This document shows, piece by piece, positions 53,401 through 62,600 of a stretch of 64,000 bases of DNA (position 1 is the stretch's first letter; each line of letters opens with the position of its first letter). This DNA comes from Schaalia sp. HMT-172. Lineage in GTDB: Bacteria > Actinomycetota > Actinomycetes > Actinomycetales > Actinomycetaceae. The translations under genes and the position numbers were made by a program. The stretch is from positions 1,736,001-1,800,000 of the forward strand of contig NZ_CP130058.1 in NCBI RefSeq assembly GCF_030644365.1. Reading direction: 5' to 3'. The notes beneath the pieces were generated by a model. The model saw only the letters and a list, made by a program, of their open reading frames with translations. It was not told where the DNA came from and did not search any database.

Positions 53401-54348
53401 CATCCCCTCGATGGTCGCGAAGGACACGGTGAGGACGTCGGGGGCAAGGACAGCGGCGTCATCGAGGGCAGCCAGGAGCGCGCTGTCGCTGGCCGTATCG
53501 GCACCGTCCTGCGTCACCTTCGCGACGATGAGCTGAGCCCCGGGAGCCGCGCCCTTGAATGCGCTGCCGTTGGCGGCCGCGAGGGCCGCGGCGTGCGTGC
53601 CCTCGGTGTAGGCCCCCCAGGTTTCACGCCCACCGTCATCCGACCCCAGGACGTCCGCGTCGCCGTCCCCGTAGTCGTAGGCGAAGGGAATCTTGTCGCT
53701 CACCCACGCTCCGCCCTTGCCGGCGCCCAGCTGGCCGGTCACTGCGGCGACTGTATCCTTCGTGAGGCGCAGCGAGGCGGCGTCCACGGTCCCCGCGAAG
53801 GCCTCGTGCGAGGTGTCGAAGCGAGTGTCGATAACCTCAACGACCTGCCCCTCACCCGCCAGGGCGGCGCGGTTCGCGCGTGTCATCTGCGAGGCCGTCC
53901 CCATGGCGGGGGCATTATCGGAGTTCTGGCCGTCCTGGATCCCCCAGAAGTCGATGTCGTTGACCAGCGCGTGGCGCCCTTCGACGAACGCGCCCTCAAC
54001 GCCGGGCGTGGCCTTGATGGCCGCCAGGGCCGAAGGCGGCGCCTTGATCGCGAAGCCTTGGAAGACGTGATGGTAGTCCCGCACGTCCTCGATGCTTGAG
54101 CCCGGCCTGGCCTGCGCCACGGCGTCACCGATGCGCTTCTTTGCCTCGGTGTAGCGGGAGGCCTGGTCGCCGGGCTCCTGCGCGAGCCGGACGATGATGG
54201 TGACCGCCGAGTCGTCCGCCGCCTGGTTGGTCGACGAGATCCGGGTGCCGGTCGCGTCGGCCGCTAAGGCGGCTGGCACACTGACGGCGGTGAGAGCGAG
54301 GGCACCGGTCGTGAGTAACGACAGTGCCAACAGGCGACGATGAGACAT
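50446..54348 (-). CDS. C5a-peptidase-like surface protein with lost catalytic His and Ser
   Basis: 1300 residues, the intact full-length relative of the frameshifted gene at 35102-39207. Signal peptide about 1-30, I9-like propeptide (about 48-125), S8-like domain with PA-like insert (about 150-620), Fn3-like domains, Ig-like domain and about seven wall-binding repeats. Asp174 (EVIDTRFD) and Asn344 (APAGN) remain, but the catalytic His is Glu249 (YTEGTHAAA) and the Ser is Ala582 (SGTAEASAQVAG). The protein is a pseudoprotease that probably acts as an adhesin or binding scaffold at the wall. A conserved promoter-like block lies 103 nt upstream. Confidence 0.88.
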   Translation of the reverse strand: MSHRRLLALSLLTTGALALTAVSVPAALAADATGTRISSTNQAADDSAVTIIVRLAQEPGDQASRYTEAKKRIGDAVAQARPGSSIEDVRDYHHVFQGFAIKAPPSALAAIKATPGVEGAFVEGRHALVNDIDFWGIQDGQNSDNAPAMGTASQMTRANRAALAGEGQVVEVIDTRFDTSHEAFAGTVDAASLRLTKDTVAAVTGQLGAGKGGAWVSDKIPFAYDYGDGDADVLGSDDGGRETWGAYTEGTHAAALAAANGSAFKGAAPGAQLIVAKVTQDGADTASDSALLAALDDAAVLAPDVLTVSFATIEGMSSDSEALYSQVYQNLNAAGITVNAPAGNEGSGSYASDPDNGMIAVPASYSSTLAVASVSEQDIMGAVTFGDRRIGYRTITRMNQGDAPGFESLAEGTYRVVYARNGTTADLEKYLGSNYGDLSRTIILEDWGGTDDNGRDVELKHQLKNLKSLTSKPAGLMLAYVRDSDTPKKADVDRWFSVRAGTITKSDGDALREAIAASESGYVEVTVSPSATLSVPANVEVSDFSSSGATSDLRLKPELAAPGGRVMSATPGNNYGRQSGTAEASAQVAGIAALVRQRVATDPAFAGKSAAEKNALVSNLLMGTAHPLADATREDGTFYSPRRVGAGLVDAVAATTSPVYPTVVGAADPSRPKADLGDGTQGWTFQVNLTNVSDTAHTYSLGGQVLSENVENGLFTRHATNWAGRGIDLTFSADSVTVPASSSATVTVTVTPREAFASYANATTPNGTFVDGAVTFTSSDGQPDLTVPYMGFYGSWGAPNVFDQQWPNNHKVGYGSTVAHGVMPFGQSNPFREEDARMADGIDPDRVVISRSTEEQARRSIGTETVLLRAVPSLTFTLTNEAGQTLRSFTCDRSDKSVYDDHWRASHNVEFMSPGCAPRFDGYDADGNELPDGRYTVTIEASNYGPSAQTHQTSYSFWLDTAAPTVSNVSVAGEGDARTLSFDLSDSSPIAGYGFSLGEDGAVTMWHVEDNPSARADDGLFHQHYEVRLSEVTQALGENPSSLYLQAWDWPVNRGSAAVVVTPVAMTSLSVSPQAATMTVGETATVRATHQPDDANVTDVVWSSSNEAVATVDQDGVISAVGAGEATITVSDPTQPSVSASVTVRVSAAGPASQSGTWLWDVHGWWYRYEDGSYPSDTTLVLDGATYRFDAAGYMRTGWVSERGVWYYHHASGAQAKGWVLDGVHWYYMDPDTGAMVTGWLQVGGTWYYLSPANGAMVTGWFKDGDHWFYLHHGSGAMATGWVRIYLKWYQFNEAGQLIS

Positions 54349-54450
54349 CTGCGGCCCACTTTCTTAACGGTTGGACAGATGGGCGCCGACGAGCATCGCG
54401 CCCCACCGCTAGCGTAGCGCATACACCTTTCCTCCGACATGGTTTTTGGG

Positions 54451-54473
54451 TATTTTTCTCGCGATCTGTCAAT
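54451..54473 (-). promoter_or_regulatory. Conserved promoter-like block upstream of 50446-54348
   Basis: On the minus strand TTGACA, then GATCGC, then GAGAAAAATAC. Nearly identical to 50193-50215 and at the same distance from the start codon. Confidence 0.55.
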
Positions 54474-54691
54474 ACCATCCATCGCGAACTTAAAGGAAAA
54501 GCAAGGCAACTGACCATGTCGAGATGCGCAATTGATGGGAATTCCTACCAGCCCACACAACAGCGCGTCCGTGCGCCAACCCCGGCAGGTCGGGATAAAA
54601 CGACACAACGCGTTGGTCGCGGCTCGGTCCCAGGCATCGTCGAGGGAGGATGCCTGCGCTCGGACGCCCGCGCCGCAGCGCCTCAGACAGT

Positions 54692-54805
54692 ATGCGCCCC
54701 ATCGGAAGGAATACACCCGATCGGGAGCGTTCAACCCGTTTGGGGGCATTCGACCCGTGAGGCGAGATTCAACCTGATCGAGAGTATTGCGCCCGATCAG
54801 ACCTG
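54692..54805. repeat. Six-unit, 19-bp diverged tandem repeat
   Basis: Six consecutive units of exactly 19 bp starting at 54692, 54711, 54730, 54749, 54768 and 54787. The consensus is about TTCAACCCGATCGGGAGnA. Units differ at several positions but keep phase without any insertion or deletion. Confidence 0.75.
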
Positions 54806-54897
54806 GTTGAATGATCACCGATGGGCTGTTTCGCCTCATCGGCAGCAAACGTCGTCGTGGAGTTGGCCGCCCGTTCCCCTGCCCCGCCCATCAATGT

Positions 54898-55001
54898 CGC
54901 ACGTAATTCCCCTGCGATTAGTTCAAATATTGAATCCACATCGCTGGAATTGCAACGTTTTCAGGTGATCTCGAAAAATGACCGAGGGGAAATTACGTGC
55001 G
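54898..55001. repeat. Inverted-repeat element copy 3
   Basis: Termini CGCACGTAATTCCCC and GGGGAAATTACGTGCG pair with one extra A. The interior ATCGCTGGAATTGCAACGTT is the reverse complement of the interior motif in copies 2 and 4, so this copy is inserted the other way round. Confidence 0.75.
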
Positions 55002-55603
55002 AAATGTGTCTGGAGGTTGTCGGGTCGCCGCCCGCGAGTGCCGTGGCTAGGCCCGTGTCTCGAAGCGCGCCCGTGGCCTCCGGCCCTCCGCCCTCTGCGC
55101 CTGGGTGTATGTCGGGCTGACGATGGGGGTTTTGCACCATTAGAAGCCTCCTGCCGGCGTGTCGCCGGCGTGTCGCGCCTCTATTGGTGCAATTCCCCCC
55201 GTTTGATGGCGCCCTCGACGTGGGGTGAGCTCAACCGTGCACCTCTCACAGCGCAATTCCCCCTGTTTGGTAGAGGTCCGCGCGTGGCTTTGGTTGGTGT
55301 GGCGCCCAAAGTGCAGACCACCTCGGCGAAAAACGCTGACAATCGGGTGTTGTGGGCGAGGTGGTCTGCGATCTGGGCACAACGGCGCCTGGCCTCGCGT
55401 GGAGCTCGCACGCGAACCGCTGAATATGCGCGGTAACCCCTTGATACGCACGTCAACCTCACGATATGCGCATGGGCGGCGCTGCCCAGGCACGCATGAG
55501 CGGGCCCGCGTGCGCGCGGGTGCACGAGGGTAAGCCGCCCAGCGGTCAGGCGGCGGCGAATCGGGCCCGCGTGTGCGGCGAGCGCACATCCTCGGAGCAG
55601 TTT

Positions 55604-55706
55604 CGCATGCAATTCGACTGAGTGAACTTTCAACAGCGTCTACAAACGTTGCAATTCCAACGATGCGAATGCGTGACGCGACACAGGGTCGGGGGAATTG
55701 CATGCG
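55604..55706. repeat. Inverted-repeat element copy 4
   Basis: Perfect 12-bp termini CGCATGCAATTC / GAATTGCATGCG, 103 bp. The interior carries AAACGTTGCAATTCCAACGA as in copy 2. Confidence 0.75.
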
Positions 55707-55817
55707 ACATTCTGAGATAGCCCGTCCAATGGGAGTCAAGCAATGCCGCCGACGAGGCCGGGAACAGGCGCGGCGCGAGCCGCGCTGGTGCCACAATCTC
55801 TAGTTCCCCAACAATCT

Positions 55818-55920
55818 CGCACATAATTTAACTTGTTCAGTTTTGAATTACGGCCGAAAACCGCATGATTTCAACGATGCGATTTCAAATCTTGAAACAG
55901 TCACGAAGGAATTACGTGCG
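55818..55920. repeat. Inverted-repeat element copy 5
   Basis: Termini CGCACATAATT / AATTACGTGCG (one mismatch), 103 bp. It is the most diverged copy; the interior TTTCAACGATGCGATTTCAA is only partly similar to the others. Confidence 0.6.
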
Positions 55921-55972
55921 AAATTGAGAACGAGGCCGGGGACAGTCGCAACACAACCACCACTTTTTGCCT

Positions 55973-56150
55973 ATCCTCCACGTTGGCGCTCACCGCCTTC
56001 AACAGCGACTTTCCCGCGCAACAAAGCAGAAAAGTCGCTATAAAACCAACAAGATTTGTCCATCCTTCATCTTGGCTCCCACCATCTTCAATACCGATTT
56101 TTCCGCACCAGCAAGCCGAAAACTCGCCACAAAACCAACACGTTTTGTCC
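55973..56150. repeat. 89-bp tandem repeat, two units
   Basis: Units 55973-56061 and 56062-56150 align along their whole length without gaps, each ending in AAAACCAACAnGnTTTGTCC-type sequence. A short third piece follows (TATAACCCACGTTTTATCC). 89 is not a multiple of three, so the repeat is not a coding repeat in one frame. Confidence 0.75.
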
Positions 56151-56227
56151 TATAACCCACGTTTTATCCTATAACCCCTGATCGACGGGAGGCGAACGAC
56201 CCACTGGGCGAGCCCACCACGGACAAG

Positions 56228-56433
56228 CAGAAACGCCGAGGGGCCAACCTCACGGTCGACCCCTCGGCGTATCCCATCAACACAGTGCACGTTCGCCCAA
56301 ATAGCTCCTCAGAAGATTCACGCCGACGCGGCCACTATGGCCGACGTCGCCTTTCCTTGTATGCCTCTACTGTAGGAAGCCAACCTTGCCAGAACGACAA
56401 CACAACCTGAGAATTCCCTGAGACTTTTCATGC
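56228..56433. repeat. Repeat element A, copy 3 (diverged)
   Basis: Shares the hairpin ACGCCGAGGGGCCAACC / GGTCGACCCCTCGGCGT (two imperfect pairs), the ATCCCATCAACACAGTGCA segment and CTACTGTAGGAAGCCAACC with copies 1 and 2. It lies downstream of the surface-protein gene ending at 56521. Confidence 0.7.
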
Positions 56434-56455
56434 CGTCACTGCCCGCAACGACAGG

Positions 56456-56491
56456 GCGCCTGCGCCCCCGGAACACCGGCGACGCAGGCGC
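56456..56491 (-). terminator. Hairpin after 56521-59133
   Basis: 9-bp stem GCGCCTGCG / CGCAGGCGC with an inner CCGG pair, 30 nt past the stop codon; weaker than the other terminators here. Confidence 0.6.
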
Positions 56492-56520
56492 GCGGAAGGG
56501 GCTTACCACCCTCTCCCGAT

Positions 56521-59133
56521 TCAGCGGATCAGCTGACCGGTCTCGGAGAAGCGGTAGTACCGCCACCCGATCCAGACACGGCCCGTTGCCATCTGGCCGC
56601 TTCCGGGCTTCAGGTAGTACCAGGAGTCACCGTCCTTGAGCCAGCCGGTCTTCATTATGCCGGTCTGCGGGTCAAGGTAGTACGAGTGCGAGCCAACCGT
56701 GACCCAGCCCGTGGCCATGGCGCCCGTGCTCGGGTCCATGTAATACCAGGAGATCCCGTCGAGAACCCAACCGGTGACCTGGGCACCCGAGACGGCGTGG
56801 TAGTACCACAAGCCCTGCTCGAAGACCCAACCGGTGCGCATGTAGCCGTCGGCGTCGAAGCGGTACACCATGCCGCCAATGGTCTTGGCCGTGTTCGAGG
56901 GGTAGGTGCCATCCGCGTAGCGGTACCACCAGCCGCGAGCGCCCCAGACCCACTGGCCCTGCGCGGGCGTCGTGTCAGACGAGGCTTTCACGGTCGTCGA
57001 GGTCACGGCGTGGGGATCCTGACGCACGTCGAAGCGCAGCGACGCTTCAGCGCTGGTCGGGGTCCAGGTGTAGGAGGCGGTGGACGCGCTCTGGTCCGAG
57101 CTGCCCTGCATCGACGCCCAGTCCTGGAGGACAGTGTCGGTGCCGTCAGCGCTGACCTGCACGACGCGCAGCTCGCGTCCGCCCAGGGTGCCGCCCTGAG
57201 CGGAGACGTTGATGGTCGTCGGCGTGCCCACGGTGGTGGTGAGCGTGTACCCGGCCCCGGCCTCGTTGATGCCGGTGCCCGACACACTCACCTGGGGGGT
57301 CGTGTACTCGAAGAGGCTCTCCGTGTTGTAGCCGGCGTTCTTCATGGCTGTCTCGGTGAGCGTCCACGCCTTCGAGCCCTTGGGGGCGGCGACGTAGATC
57401 TCGGTGTTCGCCTTGAAGTCATCGTCCATGTCGGCGGCGAGTTTGATCTCCTCGACGGTCGAGGGCAGCACCAGGACGCGGGGAGTGTCGAACCAGAAGG
57501 TGAATCGGGTCATCCCCTCGCCGAAGTAGGCACTGTCCGGGCGGCCATTGGAGGCCTTGCCCTCGTAGTAGAACTCGCCGTCGTTTCCGCCGCGCACGAT
57601 GATGTGGCGCGGGGAGGAGGTCTGCCGCGGGGTCATCCACAGTTCCGTGACCTTCGTTCCCAGTTCGATCGTGTCCAGGCCGTTGTTGACCAGGCCTCGG
57701 GCGACCGTCACCGAGTCGGGGATGACGAGGTCGGTGAGGTTCGTATCGCCGTCGAAGGCGCCGTAGCCGATGGTCGTCAGTCCCTCGGGCAGGACGACTC
57801 GGCGCAGGGACGTGTTGCTCGCGAATGCGGCATCAGCGATAGCGGTTGTTCCCTCGGGAACCGTCACGTCTGTGTCCGTCTTTGTGGGCAGGTACAGGAC
57901 CAGGGTGCGGCCAGCGTCGCCCTTACTGTACAGGGCACCGTCTTCCACGGAGTACACCGTGTTGGCGGGGTCCACGGTCAGCGAGGCGAGGTTGTTCGAG
58001 CCCACGAACGCGGATTCGCCGATGGAGGCGATGCCCGAGCCCAGGTGGAGCGAGGTCAGGGCGGTGTCGTTGGAGAAGGCACCCTTACCGATCGAGGTCA
58101 CCGAGTCGGGGAGTGTGGCGGAGGTGAGCGCCGTGGTGTCGAAGGCGTAGTCGCCGACCTCGGCCAGGCGATTCAGGTCGGGACGGAAATTCACCTCGGC
58201 GAGGGCCCTGTCGTAGCGGAAGGCACTATCCGGCAGCATCGTGGCACCACCCAGGTCAACGCGCTCCAGCTTGGACATGTACCAGAAAGCCGTGTCGTCC
58301 ATGGACTCGAAGGCGTCAGGCAGGGTCAGGGACGTAATCCGCGCCCCCACGAACGCACCCTTGCCAACGTTACGCAGATGCGAGGGCAGGATCACGGAGG
58401 TGATCTGCGCAGAGGCGAAAGCACCCTCGTCGATGAATGCGGTCTCCTCAGCGACGGTGTAGGAGCCGCCCGAGTTCTTCGCCTGCGGGTATGTCGCCAG
58501 GTGCGTCAGATCCTTCGAGTACAGGACGCCGTCGAGGCTCTGGTAGTTCTGGTTCGCGGCGTCGACCTCGATGCTCTCCAGGAGCGGGGTGCGTGCGAAT
58601 GCCGCGAAAAGGCCGTCAGCCTGGACATTCGGGCCAACGCTGACGGAGCGCAGCTTCGCCATGTCGCTGAAGGCCTCGAGGCCTGCCGTCTTGAGAGAAC
58701 GAGGAAGGGAAACGCTCTCCAGAGGTGTGTACGAAAAGGCGCGCTCCCCGATCGTCTCAAGCTGCGAGGGGTGCGCCTCATCGTCCTGGAAGGTGACCTG
58801 GGTGAGCGGCTGGCCCGCGAAGGCAGAGTCGTCGATGGCGCGCACGCTCGCGGGGATCCACACGCTCGTCAGCTGTGCGCTGGTGAAGGCATTCGAGCTG
58901 ATCTCGGTCACGCCCTCGGGGATGCGAATGTCCGTCGCCCCTCCCGTGTAGGCGACAAGCACGCCGTCGGCGTCGATGGTGAACTCATCATTATTGGCTT
59001 GCGGCGCGGCGGCTGCGTTCACCTGACCGCCCGTGCCCGTGTCGGCCGCGAAAGCGGCGGGCATGCTGACCGCGGTCAGCGACAGGGCACCGGCGAGCGC
59101 GAACGCCAGCACCATTGACTTTCGATGGGACAT
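56521..59133 (-). CDS. BspA-like leucine-rich-repeat surface protein with choline-binding-type repeats
   Basis: 870 residues, the simplest LRR member. Signal peptide about 1-29, then directly an LRR_5 region (about 50-600, for example ITSLTLPDAFESMDDTAFWY) without the two N-terminal Ig-like domains of its relatives, an Ig-like domain (GINEAGAGYTLTTTVG) and about seven wall-binding repeats. ATG 59133 has AGAGGGG 6 nt upstream, a different leader from the other surface genes. Expected to be secreted and held on the wall by the repeats; the ligand is unknown. Confidence 0.88.
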   Translation of the reverse strand: MSHRKSMVLAFALAGALSLTAVSMPAAFAADTGTGGQVNAAAAPQANNDEFTIDADGVLVAYTGGATDIRIPEGVTEISSNAFTSAQLTSVWIPASVRAIDDSAFAGQPLTQVTFQDDEAHPSQLETIGERAFSYTPLESVSLPRSLKTAGLEAFSDMAKLRSVSVGPNVQADGLFAAFARTPLLESIEVDAANQNYQSLDGVLYSKDLTHLATYPQAKNSGGSYTVAEETAFIDEGAFASAQITSVILPSHLRNVGKGAFVGARITSLTLPDAFESMDDTAFWYMSKLERVDLGGATMLPDSAFRYDRALAEVNFRPDLNRLAEVGDYAFDTTALTSATLPDSVTSIGKGAFSNDTALTSLHLGSGIASIGESAFVGSNNLASLTVDPANTVYSVEDGALYSKGDAGRTLVLYLPTKTDTDVTVPEGTTAIADAAFASNTSLRRVVLPEGLTTIGYGAFDGDTNLTDLVIPDSVTVARGLVNNGLDTIELGTKVTELWMTPRQTSSPRHIIVRGGNDGEFYYEGKASNGRPDSAYFGEGMTRFTFWFDTPRVLVLPSTVEEIKLAADMDDDFKANTEIYVAAPKGSKAWTLTETAMKNAGYNTESLFEYTTPQVSVSGTGINEAGAGYTLTTTVGTPTTINVSAQGGTLGGRELRVVQVSADGTDTVLQDWASMQGSSDQSASTASYTWTPTSAEASLRFDVRQDPHAVTSTTVKASSDTTPAQGQWVWGARGWWYRYADGTYPSNTAKTIGGMVYRFDADGYMRTGWVFEQGLWYYHAVSGAQVTGWVLDGISWYYMDPSTGAMATGWVTVGSHSYYLDPQTGIMKTGWLKDGDSWYYLKPGSGQMATGRVWIGWRYYRFSETGQLIR

Positions 59134-59577
59134 TTCAAACCCCTCTATTGGCAGTTGGTAAGGGAAGGTTCCGTGTTGCGATCACGACCCTCGTGTCAAA
59201 CATATCCCTTGAGAGGGTTTCCGGATATCTCCTGAGACGCAGCTTCTCAGCATGCGTCGACATGCGTGCCACGGTCTTCAAAGGTATTACCATGCATGAC
59301 CCACGGTAAGCGGGGTCATCGGCGAGCCTCTACACGTCCCGCTTCGTCGCGTTTTCCAGGGTTGCACCACATCTTTCCACCGAATCTGACAAAGTTGCTA
59401 AGGACTCGAATTACTGGCGTCAACACCCGCCGGAGGTCCACGAATAAGGGGCAGACGCGTCGCCGGATCGACCTAATGGTCGAAGGGCGTCACGCAAGGC
59501 GCTGCCCGCTCGTTCATCCTTCCCCGCGTTCTCGCCGCTCACGGTCGACACATGGCTGAGCCTGAGGGGCGGCACAG
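59134..59577. other. Intergenic region upstream of 56521-59133
   Basis: 444 bp without a supported gene. A minus-strand TTGACA lies about 60 nt before the start codon at 59133, without a clear -10 box. I see no repeat matching those in the other gaps. Confidence 0.4.
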
Positions 59578-59612
59578 GCCCGCGCCCCGGGAGATTCTCC
59601 GGGGGCGCGGGC
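59578..59612 (-). terminator. Terminator hairpin after 59634 gene
   Basis: GCCCGCGCCCC pairs with GGGGCGCGGGC, extended by a partial inner stem; it starts 22 nt past the stop codon. Confidence 0.78.
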
Positions 59613-59633
59613 GCAGGGAGCGTCGCTATCAGG

Positions 59634-62600
59634 TCAGCCGATGAGCCGTCCCGAATCGGCGAAGTAGTACCACGTCGAGCCGATCCAGTGCCCGCCGGTG
59701 AACATCGCGCCGGAGTCGGTGCTCAGGTAGTACCAGGAGCCACCGTCCTTGACCCAACCCGTGGTCAACGCGCCACTGGGAGCCATGTAGTACCAGGCAG
59801 AACCATCCCACACCCAACCGGTCGCCATCGCGCCACTGCCGGGCGTCAGGTAATACCACGTCAGCCCATCAAGCAGCCACCCCGTCACCATACGACCCGA
59901 CGCAGGATCCAGGTAGTACCAGGACGAGCCATCCTTGACCCAACCACTCACCTGAGCGCCCGACGCGTCATGGTAGAACCACGAGCCACCCTCACTCGCC
60001 CAGCCGGTACGCATGTAGCCGCGAGGATCAAAGCGGTAGATCGAGTGACCGATCTGCACCGCCTGGCCAGCCGGGTAAGTGCCATCCGCATACCGGTACC
60101 ACCAGCCCACCGAATCGCTGATCCACGCACCGCCCTGAGGCGCAGGCGTCGAGTCCGGCCCAGGCGTCGTATCCGGACTCGGCTCAGGCGTCGGTGCAGG
60201 CGTCGGGTCTGGTGCAGGCGTCGGGTCTGGTGCAGGCGTCGGATCCGGACTCGGCTCAGGCGCAGGCGTCGGGGTGCCCGGCAGCTTGATCGTGAGAGTG
60301 GTCATCAGGTACGAGGCGTCACGCACCTGGACGCGCAGGCTCACGTCCGACGCGGACGGGGTCCACGGGAAGGTCACCGAAGAGGCGGCCGCCCCCTCCC
60401 CGCCGTCCGCCACAGTCGTCCAGTCGCGCACGAGTGTCTCGGTGCCGTCCGCGCCGACCTGCACGGCGCGCACCTGCGCCGTCCCGGCGATGCCACCAGC
60501 AACCGTCGCGGTCACGTCGACCGACACCCCGGCCTCGCCCGTGTACGTGTAGCCCCCACCGGCCTCGGCGATAGAAGCACCCGATAGGGCCATCGACGCA
60601 GCCGTGTAGGTGTGCAGGTGCGACGCATCAAAGCCGGCTGCCTCGAGGGCGTCCTTGGCGACGTTCCACGCGGGCGACCCCTCGGCCGCGGCGACGTAGA
60701 CCTGCGTGTCCTCCTTCTTCTCGTCGCTCAGCTCCGGCTCAAGGTCGAGGCGGGTGAGCGTCGAAGGAAGGACGAGGACGCGCGGGACGTCCGCGCCGAA
60801 GGACACGCGCGTCATACCCTCGCCGAAGTAGGCGCTCTGGCGGCGTCCATTCGTCGGGCGCCCGTCATAGACGAAGGAGCCGTCCACTCCTCCGCGCACA
60901 ACGATACGGCGCGGCATGGGAACCCAGCTGCCCTCCATCCGAATCGAGGTCACCTTGGAGCCGTATTCGACAACTTCCAGGGAGTTGCCGGTGACGCCAC
61001 TCGAGCGCTCGACCGAGTCGGGGATCACCAGCTCGGCCAGGGAAGCACACCCGGCGAAGGCCTCATCGCCGATGGTCGTCACACCCTCGGGCAGGACGAC
61101 GCGGGTCAGCGCCTTGTTGTTGGCGAACGCCGAGGCGCCGATATCGACCGTGCCCGCGCGCACCGTGTAGTCGGTGATGGTATTCGCCGCCGGGGAGAGC
61201 AGGAGGTGCAGCCCGTCGGCGCCCGTGCGGTACAGGACATTGCGCTCGGCCGAGTACACCGCGTTGGCAGGATCGACCGTCAGCGAGGCGATCGTGCGGT
61301 CGTTGTACAGGGCGGTCTCGCCGAAGGAGGAGACGCCCGCGCCGATATGGAACGAGGCCAGGGCGCTGTTCTCCGAGAAAGCCTGCTCGCCAACCGTGGT
61401 CACCGAGTCGGGCAGACTCACGGTAGGAACCGCGGTGCGGCTGAACGCAAAGTCGCCAATCGTCATCAGGCGACCCAGCTCGGGACGGAAATTGACTCCA
61501 TTCTTGGCGCTCGTGGACTCAAACGCGCTGCCACCCAGCGAGATCGCGCCTCCCAGATCAATGCTCTCCAGCTTGCCAGCAGAGCAGAAGGCACAGGTGC
61601 CAACCGTCTCGAACTTCTCGGGCAGGGACAGCGCGGTGAGCGCGGACAGACGGAACGCCTCGTCCCCGATCGCTCGCAGACTATCGGGCAGCGCCACGGT
61701 GGTGATACCCGCCTTCTGGAAGGCCTTGGGCGCGATGCTCGTGACCCCGTCCAGCACCGTGTACGAGCCGCCTGTGTTCTTGGCCGCCGGGTAGAGGATC
61801 AGGCGCGAGTGGTCCTTGGAGTACAAGACTCCGTCGATGCTCTCGTAGTTCGGGTTCGCGGGGTCGACCTCGACGCCGGTCAGCGCGGTAGTCTCCGAGT
61901 ACCCCGAGGTCACCGCATCAGCGGCGACGTTCGGCCCCAGCTTGATCGACGTGAGCGCCGAGTCGTAGTCGAAGACCTCAGCGCCGATCGTCACCAGGGA
62001 GCGAGGCAGCTCAATGGCTTCCAGGCTCGTGTTCGCGAACGCCCGCTCACCGATCGACGTCAGCCGGGAGGGGTGGGCCGCGTCGTCCTGGAAGGTGACA
62101 TTCTTCAGCGAGGAGTAAATGAAGGCCTCGTTGCCGATGCTGCGCACGGCGGCGGGAATCGTCACGTGTTCCACGGTCGAGCTCGCGAAGGCGCGCTCGC
62201 CGATGTCGGTGACGCCCTCGGGGATGACGACGTCGGTCGCGCTGCCCTTGTAGGCCGTGAGAACGCCGTTCTCGTCGACCTCGAAGTCGTCGGCGTCGGC
62301 TGCTCGCACCGTGACGGGGATCGAGGCGGTCTTGACTGCTCCCGCCGCGTCGGTGACGGTCGCGCTCAGCGTGCCCGCTCCGCCGTGGTCTCCGCCCGTC
62401 ACCGTGGCGCTCGTCGTTCCCGCGATGCCGGCGACCGTGGCCAGGTCGACGGGCTCCACCGACCAGCTAATGTCGCGGCCCTGTAGGGAGGGCGCCAGGT
62501 AGGACTTCACGGTGCCTTCCTCGCCCACCTTGACGGCCAGCGAGGATTGCTCCAGCTCGATGCCCACATCCTCAGAGATCGTGCGCACGTGGACCTGCGC

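Larger units (their letters stand above)
54474..56455. other. Gene-free, repeat-rich intergenic stretch
   Basis: About 2 kb with no convincing gene; open frames are short, overlap one another and lack ribosome binding sites. It holds a 19-bp tandem array, three inverted-repeat elements, a pair of GCAATTCCCCCyGTTTG direct repeats (55189-55205 and 55253-55269), an 89-bp tandem repeat and repeat element A copy 3, listed separately. GACGAGGCCGGG also appears at 55751-55762. Confidence 0.6.

Noticed and set aside
55140-55803. Overlapping short frames in the 54.4-56.5 kb gap
   Set aside because: They overlap on both strands, include the inverted-repeat elements and have no ribosome binding sites or recognisable domains.
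55973-56150. CRISPR or protein repeat for the 89-bp tandem units
   Set aside because: Only two units with divergence along the whole length and no spacer structure; the period is not a multiple of three.
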